64,000 bases of DNA from UBA2137 sp963740205 (GTDB taxonomy: Bacteria; Pseudomonadota; Alphaproteobacteria; Micavibrionales; Micavibrionaceae). The stretch is from positions 372,001-436,000 of the forward strand of contig CAVUDD010000002.1 of NCBI GenBank assembly GCA_963740205.1, in the 5' to 3' direction. The notes under the pieces were generated by a model that was given only the letters and a program-made list of their open reading frames with translations, had not been told where the DNA came from and made no database searches. The first letter of the stretch is position 1, and each line of letters begins with the position of its first letter. The translations under genes were made by a program, and so were the position numbers. Of this stretch, positions 57,354 to 64,000 are shown in pieces.

Positions 57354-57650
57354 TTAGAACAGTTCAAACAGAACGTTGATCGCCATGAGGATAACGAAAA
57401 TTTTAGCAAGAATTGCAAATGTGTTAGGCCCAGTATATTTATTGGCGGCACGCCAGATAGGTACAACCATAAAGGCCGACCAAGCAAGTGCCAGAATGCT
57501 GCTTACTGGGTACATCAACCCAGCCAACATTGCACCAAACAGACGAATGATAATCCATACAAGGACGTAATAGCCCCAAAAGGTTGTTGCCAGAGGCTTG
57601 TTACCGCTCCAAAGAGCATTCACATTATTTTGTAAGTCTTTGTTTTCCAT
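57354..57650 (-). CDS. Small membrane protein, unknown
   Basis: 98 residues with three hydrophobic segments (about 23-45, 47-65 and 78-97) after a polar N-terminus (MENKDLQNNVNALWSGNKPL). No family recognised. Lies 13 bases upstream of coaD in the same direction, so probably in the gyrA-coaD transcript. Confidence 0.75.
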   Translation of the reverse strand: MENKDLQNNVNALWSGNKPLATTFWGYYVLVWIIIRLFGAMLAGLMYPVSSILALAWSAFMVVPIWRAANKYTGPNTFAILAKIFVILMAINVLFELF

Positions 57651-57660
57651 GAACGTAATA

Positions 57661-57852
57661 TTACGGTTTTACCTTCGCTTTGCAAGGCAAATGCTTATTC
57701 AGGAACCTTAACCGTTTCAGAAGGTGTTGAGACAGGAGGCAGTTTTTAGACTCTAAATCGTCCATTGCATCCTTGTATTCCTTACATGCGAGCGCAGGAA
57801 AAGAGAGCGCGCAAAGCACAGTAAGAAGAACCAGAAATCTACTCTTCCTCAT
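57661..57852 (-). CDS. Small exported protein, unknown
   Basis: Overlaps the last 14 bases of gyrA. From MRKSRFLVLLTVLCALSFP a signal peptide ends at ALACKEY; the mature chain begins CKEYKDAMDDLESK. The tail as read (QHLLKRLRFLNKHL) is Leu/Lys-rich. In the neighbouring frame the same bases give LPPVSTPSETVKVPE before a stop, a more typical end for such a protein, so a missing base near 57740 is possible. GAAGG precedes the ATG. Confidence 0.5.
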   Translation of the reverse strand: MRKSRFLVLLTVLCALSFPALACKEYKDAMDDLESKNCLLSQHLLKRLRFLNKHLPCKAKVKP

Positions 57853-60508
57853 TTGATGAACCTTCATCTGAAGGTGTTTCTTCGTCAGAAACCTCGGCTA
57901 CCTCTTCATTTGCTGCCGCTTCTATCACTTCACCATCTTCGCCGAGAACTTCTTCTTCGTCATCATTATCCTCAATCAACCATGCAACGGACACGACCTT
58001 CTCATCTTTGCCGACCTTGAAGATTGTAACACCTTGTGCCGAGCGCCCTGTAAATCGGACATCGCGGATCGGTGTACGGATAAGTTTACCCTGATCAGTT
58101 ACAAGCATAACTTGATGGTCGTCGGTTACAGGGAATGTAGCGATTACCTCGCCTGTTTTTTCTGTCACGGACATATTGATAACACCCTGTCCGCCACGAC
58201 CGATTGTGCGGTATTCAGAGGCATAGGTACGCTTACCAAAACCATTTTCGGAAACACACAAGATTGCCTGCCCCTTTTCGTCCTCGGCCTCACGTCTTAG
58301 AACGGACATGCCGATGACCTCGTCGCCCTTACCAAGTCTGATACCACGCACACCAGTAGATGTTCGGCCTGAGAATAAGCGAATAGCATCAACGTTAAAG
58401 CGAATAGCCTTACCCTTGCGTGTGGCAAGCATGATGTCTTCATCTTCCTTACAGATTTTAACGGAAACCAAACTTTCGCCTTCACCCAGTTTCATAGCAA
58501 TTAAACCGTTAGAGCGAATATTTTTAAAGTCGGACAATTTGTTACGACGCACAGAGCCATGCGATGTTGCAAACATCAAATCAAGATCGTTCCAGACCTC
58601 CTCATCTTCGGGTAGGCGCATGTATACATTCACAACCTCGTCTTTTTCCATAGGTAGAAGGTTGATTACAGCCTTACCACGTGATTGCGGTGTACCTAGC
58701 GGCAATTGATAGACCTTCATGCGGTGGACAAGCCCACGACTTGTGAAGAACAAGATAGGCGTGTGTGTTGAGGCCACGAATAAATCAGATACAAAATCCT
58801 CATCCTTCATATTCATACCAGAGCGTCCCTTACCACCACGACGCTGCGCGCGATATGTATCAAGCGGAGTACGTTTCACATAACCATCATTGGTCACAGT
58901 CACGACCATGTCTTCGCGCTGAATAAGATCTTCGATGTCTGTTTCGAATTCGGCATCAACCAATTCTGTACGGCGGGGCGTTGCAAAACGCGCTCTTACA
59001 TCACGCAATTCTTCGCGCATCACATCGAACATTTTTTCTTTACTTGCAAGAATTGAGAGTAATTCTGCAATCTGATCTGTGATTTCCTTCAAATCATCCG
59101 CAATTTTATCACGCTCAAGACCTGTTAAACGGTGCAAGCGCAAATCAAGAATGGCGCGTGCCTGAATTTCAGAAAGCTGGTATGTGCCCTTATCACTTAA
59201 TGGGTGTTCAGGATCATCAATCAATTCGATAAGCGCCGCAACTTCTGTTGCTGGCCATTCCTTTGCCATCAATTCTTCACGAGCAGATTGAGGATCAGAG
59301 GCATTACGGATAAGGGCTATAATATCGTCTATATTTGCAACAGCTACAGCCAAACCAGCCAAGATATGGGCACGGTCACGTGCCTTGTTTAATTCAAAGA
59401 TTGTTCTTCGGGTAATCACCTCTTCGCGGAACTTCAAGAAGTGATAGATAAAGTCACGCAAGATAAGAATTTGAGGACGCCCTAAATTCAAGGCAACCAT
59501 GTTACATCCAAAGGACGTCTGTAATGGCGTATATTTAAAGAGCTGATTAAGTACAACTTCACCCTGTTGTCCACGTTGCATTTCAACCACAACACGCACA
59601 CCGTCTCTATCGGATTCATCACGAACAGCTGCAATACCTTCAACGATTTTCTCGCGTGCAACTTCACCAAGACGCTCAAGAAGACGCCCTTTGTTCACCT
59701 GATACGGAACCTCGTGGATTACAATCGCGTGACGCCCCTCACGAATTTCTTCAAATGAAGCCTTTGCACGCATCATTACGGAACCGTTACCTGTTGTGTA
59801 AGCAGAATAAATACCGTTACGACCCAAAATCTGGCCACCTGTTGGAAAGTCAGGTCCAGGAACAATAGCCATGATTTCCTCGGTTGTGATATCCGGGTTA
59901 TCAATCACGCAAGACACGCATCCACAATCTCGCCCAAATTATGTGGTGGAATATTTGTCGCCATACCAACAGCAATACCGCCGGCTCCGTTTACAAGTAG
60001 GTTTGGAATGCGTGCGGGAAGAACCTCTGGCTCAAGCATGTGATTCGTCATAGTTAGGACGGAAATCAACTGTGTCTTTGTCAATGTCCTCAAGTAAAGC
60101 TTCAGCAACCTTTGCAAGACGCGCCTCTGTGTAACGCATCGCCGCAGGAGAATCACCATCCATAGAACCAAAGTTACCCTGCCCATCAATCAATGGGAAG
60201 CCATAGCGACCAAGGCTGCGCCATACGCACAAGTGCGTCATAAATCGCAGAGTCACCATGAGGGTGGTATTTACCCATCACGTCACCAACGATACGTGCA
60301 GATTTTTGATAGGGTTTATCAGATGTGTAACCGCCTTCGCGCATAGCAAAGAAAATACGACGGTGTACAGGCTTTAAACCATCGCGAACATCCGGCAAAG
60401 CACGCGACTAACAATTACGCTCATCGCGTAATCGAGATAGGATTTCTTCATCTCGTCTTCGAGAGCAATCGAATTAATATCTGTTGGTTCTGCGGGCAAT
60501 TGAGCCAT
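57839..60508 (-). CDS. gyrA: DNA gyrase subunit A (four frame changes)
   Basis: Breakage-reunion subunit of gyrase. It begins at 60508 with LPAEPTDINSIALEDEMKK and LDYAMSVIVSR, then changes frame four times: near 60402 (two surplus bases), 60200 (+1), 60040 (+1) and 59906 (one missing). Healed, it reads ALPDVRDGLKPVHRRIFFAM, HPHGDSAIYDALVRMAQ, PLIDGQGNFGSMDGD, PEVLPARIPNLLVNGAGGI, IDNPDITTEEIMAIVPG. The rest is intact through six GyrA beta-propeller repeats and an acidic tail (SDEETPSDEGSSNEEE). The catalytic Tyr lies in the AAMRYTEARL block. Net length is divisible by three, as +2+1+1-1 requires, about 889 aa. All four breaks lie in the first 600 bases. Confidence 0.93.
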
Positions 60509-60641
60509 AATTTTTTCCGTTAATCTTCATGTGTTTTTTGTGTGCTTAAACCTAGCAAATATCAAGCCCCCTCACAAGCTTTCAAAGCAAGTGAAATAAA
60601 GGGCTTGGGGACAGTTTTAGTAGGATAGAAATAGACAATTA

Positions 60642-61098
60642 TCAAAACGGGATTTCGTCTTCCAATTCATCAACCTGTGTGCTGGCCATTTGAGGTTGTG
60701 CCTGTGCCTGAGGAGCAGGAGCATAGCCGCCAGATGAACTCGCCACCACCACGTGAGTCCAGCATAGTCAATTCACCGCGATATGGACGGAGGACAACCT
60801 CGGTTGTGTATTTTTTTTGACCATCTTGTTCCCATGAGCGTGTCTCGAGTTGACCTTCGATATAGACTTTTGCACCTTTTTTAAGGTAATTTTCGCAGAC
60901 AGTCATAATGCCTTGGTTAAAGATAACGACCTTGTGCCATTGCGTGTTTTCTTTACGCTCGCCTGTTGTTTTATCTTTCCAGCTTTCAGACGTTGCAATG
61001 GAAAGGTTACAAACTTTATCACCTGATTGCATTGCTCTGATTTCAGGGTCATTCCCCAAATTTCCAATTAATATAACTTTGTTGACTGATCCTGCCAC
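60642..61098 (-). CDS. ssb: Single-stranded DNA-binding protein (one frame change)
   Basis: OB-fold protein coating single-stranded DNA. MAGSVNKVILIGNLGNDPEI opens the OB fold; WHKVVIFNQ and LKKGAKVYIEGQLETRSW follow. As read, the frame ends early in a spurious tail, but dropping one base near 60735 continues SGGYAPAPQAQAQPQ and ends VDELEDEIPF, the acidic C-terminal tip that recruits partner proteins. This gives about 151 aa, span 1 modulo 3. The real stop is at 60642-60644. Preceded by a good AAGGAGAG ribosome site and downstream of the divergent region towards the unknown gene at 61279. Confidence 0.95.
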
Positions 61099-61278
61099 AA
61101 TTCTCTCCTTCGATATGATGTAATAATCATTGACTATATTCTCCCTGATATGAATGTCAAAGCCTCTCTCAGGACTATCACCAGCATATTTTTGTAGACT
61201 TAAATAGATTCTTCTGTTTTACTTTTAATTATAAAAATAGCTCAACAAGAGCAATAATATTACAAACAGGGAAATTAA

Positions 61279-61932
61279 ATGAAAGACATATACGCTGGGA
61301 CTCCTTCTATACCACCTCACATAGCCGCATTTAATCAACTTGGTTCAATTATAAATGCTCAATTCCATTGCCAGGCGATATGTGAAAGCTTTAATCAAGA
61401 CCCAATCAGTTTTCAGCACGAAAATTATTTAACCGCCGTATACCGATTTATATTGGATAGCGTAGAGCAATATATCGACACTGCCGGAGTTGATTTAAGG
61501 GAAGTTGACGACATCTACTCTTGCCTACATCAAACTGTGTATGGTGACATGAGCTCTCCTCTCATTGAGAGGCTTGATCTAGAAGAACTTACCAAAGGAA
61601 ATCGAACAGTTATAGCCGACAGAAGTTTTTACGAGTTTTTTCAACGCAACCCACACCTCCATCAATATGAAAATAATCTCAGAACAACTATTTTTAGTTT
61701 CTTTAATGAAATGACCAAACTGGCCAATCCTGAATTAGGTGTCTGCACCGAAGATTTCAATAATTGTTGTCAAAATGGGGGCACTCATTATGTTGAAATT
61801 CAGGCAACTGAAGAGGATGGAACGGTGCATGATGGTTTCGGCCTTACAGATGATAACGGTGAAGTTGAGCAGTGTATTTTTCCTCGCATAAGAAGCTTTA
61901 TTAAAGTAGAACACCTCCCTGAATATAATTAA
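61279..61932 (+). CDS. Unknown protein
   Basis: 217 residues from MKDIYAGTPSIPPHIAAFNQ, with ACAGGGA 6 bases before the ATG. Mostly helical in the first 150 residues, soluble, acidic, no signal peptide. Later it carries a Cys cluster (GVCTEDFNNCCQNGG) and a beta-rich end (THYVEIQATEEDGTVHDG). No family recognised. Between ssb and uvrA, divergent from ssb, 58 bases before uvrA. Confidence 0.65.
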   Translation: MKDIYAGTPSIPPHIAAFNQLGSIINAQFHCQAICESFNQDPISFQHENYLTAVYRFILDSVEQYIDTAGVDLREVDDIYSCLHQTVYGDMSSPLIERLDLEELTKGNRTVIADRSFYEFFQRNPHLHQYENNLRTTIFSFFNEMTKLANPELGVCTEDFNNCCQNGGTHYVEIQATEEDGTVHDGFGLTDDNGEVEQCIFPRIRSFIKVEHLPEYN

Positions 61933-61990
61933 TTTTCAAGTGGTACGAAATACCCCTTCACTTTTAATGTAAAAATCGCATATGTAATAT

Positions 61991-64000
61991 ATGCTTACAA
62001 CGATATCAGTGCGCGGGGCGCGCGAACATAATCTTAAAGATATAAACGTCGATATGCCACGGGACTCTCTTGTGGTAATCACTGGCTTGTCTGGCTCAGG
62101 AAAATCCTCTCTTGCCTTTGACACAATCTATGCCGAGGGGCAACGTCGCTATGTTGAATCTCTTTCTGCCTATGCTCGTCAGTTTCTGGAGTTAATGCAA
62201 AAGCCAGATGTCGATTCTATTGAGGGTTTATCGCCTGCCATTTCAATTGAACAAAAGACAACATCCAAAAACCCACGTTCCACTGTTGGAACAGTGACCG
62301 AAATACATGATTACATGCGTCTTTTGTGGGCGCGCGTAGGTATTCCCTATTCTCCTGCGACTGGAAAACCCATCGAAAGCCAGACGGTTTCAGAAATGGT
62401 TGATCGTATTCTAACGCTTGGTGATGGTACGCGACTTTATTTAATGGCGCCTATCGCACGTGGACGCAAGGGTGAATACAAGCGTGAATTTGCAGAATTG
62501 AAGGCCAAAGGCTTTCAGCGTGCCCGCGTTGATGGCACCGTTTACGAATTGGATGAAATTCCCGAACTGGACAAAAAATACAAACATGACATTGAGGTCA
62601 TCATTGACCGTCTTGTCATTCGTGATGATATTGGAACGCGCCTCGCGGACTCTGTTGAAACATCTTTAAAATTAGCCGATGGCCTTTTGATTGTTCAGAA
62701 TGCCGATACAAACGAAGAACTTATTTTTTCTGAAAAATTCGCCTGCCCTGTTTCTGGCTTTACCATTGCCGAAATTGAGCCTCGCCTCTTCTCATTTAAT
62801 AACCCTCACGGTGCATGTCCTGCTTGTGACGGACTTGGTAAAAAGCTTTATTTTGATGAGGAATTGGTTGTGCCAAATCAGGATAAATCCGTTGCACAAG
62901 GCGCAATTGAGCCTTGGTCAAAGAATTTTGCGCCTTATTACATGCAGGCATTAGAGTTTGTTGCTAAATTTTACAAGATAGACATTAAAAAGCCTTGGAA
63001 GGATTTAAGCGAAAAGGATCGCGATAAGTTTCTACATGGTTCAGGTAAGGACATTATCAAGATTGTCTATCAAAGTAAAAATGACAGCACATGGAACAGT
63101 AATAAACCTTTTGAAGGTGTTATTAATAACCTCAAACGCCGTATGCTTGAAACGGACAGTAATTCAGTACGCGAAGATTTAGCAAAATACCAAACCTCCG
63201 CACCATGCGAGGCTTGTGAAGGATATCGTCTAAAAGATGAAGCCATGGCGGTCAAAATTGACACGCGCCATATTGGGCAAGTCAGCGAATTATCTATTGG
63301 TGAGTCCCTTGATTGGTTTGGAAAAGTTTCCGAAAAACTTGATCCTCAACGCAGGGAAATTGCCTCACGCATCTTAAAGGAAATCAATGAACGCCTGACA
63401 TTCCTCAATAACGTTGGACTGAATTACCTAACCCTATCGCGTTCTTCTGCAACATTGTCAGGTGGAGAATCACAACGTATTCGTCTCGCCTCACAAATTG
63501 GGTCAGGCCTCACAGGCGTATTATATGTTTTGGATGAGCCCTCTATTGGATTACACCAGCGCGATAATAACCGCCTTCTTGAGACGTTAAAACGCCTGCG
63601 TGATTTAGGTAATACAGTTTTAGTGGTCGAGCATGATGAGGACGCTATTCGTTCTGCGGATTTTCTTATTGATATGGGCCCTGGAGCTGGAATCCATGGC
63701 GGTAATGTCGTTGCAATGGGTAAACCCGAACAAGTCTTTAAAAACAAGGCAAGCTTAACGGCACAATACATGACTGGTGAGAGAGAAATTCCAGTTCCTT
63801 CCAAGCGTAGACATGGTAAAAAAACAGGTAAGAAACCCCAGCTCTTAAGTGTTAAAGGCGCAACTGGTAACAATCTTAAAAATGTGGATGCTGATTTCCC
63901 ATTAGGGACATTTACATGCGTCACAGGCGTTTCAGGATCGGGTAAATCAACACTTACGCTTGATACGTTATACAAAGCTGTCAGTCGTAAAATTATGAAG
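61991..64000 (+). CDS. uvrA: Excinuclease ABC subunit A, partial (runs off the right edge)
   Basis: Damage-recognition ATPase of nucleotide excision repair. The ATG at 61991 starts LTTISVRGAREHNLKDINV. First Walker A is GLSGSGKSSLAFDTIYAEGQ, the UvrA signature CPACDGLG begins the first zinc module, the ABC signature is LSGGESQRIRLA followed by VLDEPSIGLH, and a second Walker A GVSGSGKSTLTLDTLYK lies just before the edge. 670 codons are present without a break out of about 950 expected. The frame is open to the last base, so the missing part continues to the right. Nearby mfd is its functional partner. Confidence 0.96.
   Translation, partial: MLTTISVRGAREHNLKDINVDMPRDSLVVITGLSGSGKSSLAFDTIYAEGQRRYVESLSAYARQFLELMQKPDVDSIEGLSPAISIEQKTTSKNPRSTVGTVTEIHDYMRLLWARVGIPYSPATGKPIESQTVSEMVDRILTLGDGTRLYLMAPIARGRKGEYKREFAELKAKGFQRARVDGTVYELDEIPELDKKYKHDIEVIIDRLVIRDDIGTRLADSVETSLKLADGLLIVQNADTNEELIFSEKFACPVSGFTIAEIEPRLFSFNNPHGACPACDGLGKKLYFDEELVVPNQDKSVAQGAIEPWSKNFAPYYMQALEFVAKFYKIDIKKPWKDLSEKDRDKFLHGSGKDIIKIVYQSKNDSTWNSNKPFEGVINNLKRRMLETDSNSVREDLAKYQTSAPCEACEGYRLKDEAMAVKIDTRHIGQVSELSIGESLDWFGKVSEKLDPQRREIASRILKEINERLTFLNNVGLNYLTLSRSSATLSGGESQRIRLASQIGSGLTGVLYVLDEPSIGLHQRDNNRLLETLKRLRDLGNTVLVVEHDEDAIRSADFLIDMGPGAGIHGGNVVAMGKPEQVFKNKASLTAQYMTGEREIPVPSKRRHGKKTGKKPQLLSVKGATGNNLKNVDADFPLGTFTCVTGVSGSGKSTLTLDTLYKAVSRKIMK

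Overview
The window is one arm of a bacterial chromosome of about 40% G+C by eye. Gene content and order point to an Alphaproteobacterium: rpoD–dnaG–yqeY facing carA, carB–greA–Lrp–ELM1-like–trxB–LysR, an alphaproteobacterial-type rpsD with a TrmJ neighbour, SdhE next to mfd and recG, a DUF502 protein, and an olsBA ornithine-lipid pair. A low-GC Micavibrio-like or marine Rhodospirillales-like lineage is my guess, not something the sequence proves.

Layout. 1–1.7 kb: end of a probable integrated element, a large serine recombinase whose 3' end reads into tRNA-Arg. 1.9–5.7 kb: OmpA-like envelope protein, ornithine-lipid genes olsB-olsA, a secreted protein. 5.8–10.9 kb: lipid A/Kdo genes waaA-lpxK, then glutathione reductase and gltX. 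10.9–16.8 kb: stress and envelope genes (sodC, periplasmic msrA, PfpI/DJ-1, a beta-barrel), trmJ, rpsD and a zeta-toxin-like P-loop protein with a matching terminator at each end. 16.9–22.0 kb: a large RTX/LamG secreted protein and a frameshifted companion. 22–27.5 kb: tRNA, small secreted proteins, rpoD, dnaG, yqeY. 27.6–33.9 kb: carA, a beta-carbonic anhydrase, an SbtA-type bicarbonate permease and carB. 34–38.3 kb: greA with a terminator in its leader, Lrp, ELM1-like, trxB, LysR and a candidate small RNA. 38.3–44.4 kb: AstE-like hydrolase, patatin, alpha/beta hydrolase, aspartate aminotransferase, sugar kinase-like protein. 44.4–56 kb: glutamate dehydrogenase, mfd, sdhE, recG, DUF502, two cation/proton antiporters, msrA. 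56.2–64 kb: tRNA-Lys, coaD, gyrA, ssb, an unknown protein and uvrA, which runs off the right edge.

The most important property for any reader is that many genes, including the essential rpoD, gyrA and ssb, change reading frame. I reconstructed 23 frame changes; 20 correspond to surplus bases and 3 to missing bases. Healed frames restore family-typical sequences, and overall gene lengths modulo 3 agree with the count. Insertion-biased sequencing error is the simplest explanation, so broken genes here should not be read as pseudogenes without resequencing.

The most interesting biology is the carA / carbonic anhydrase / sbtA / carB locus, which puts bicarbonate import and hydration beside the enzyme that consumes bicarbonate. 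Next come a candidate anti-Shine-Dalgarno small RNA after the LysR gene, a promoter-terminator leader in front of greA, the recombinase/tRNA-Arg junction, and the RTX protein with duplicated LamG modules.
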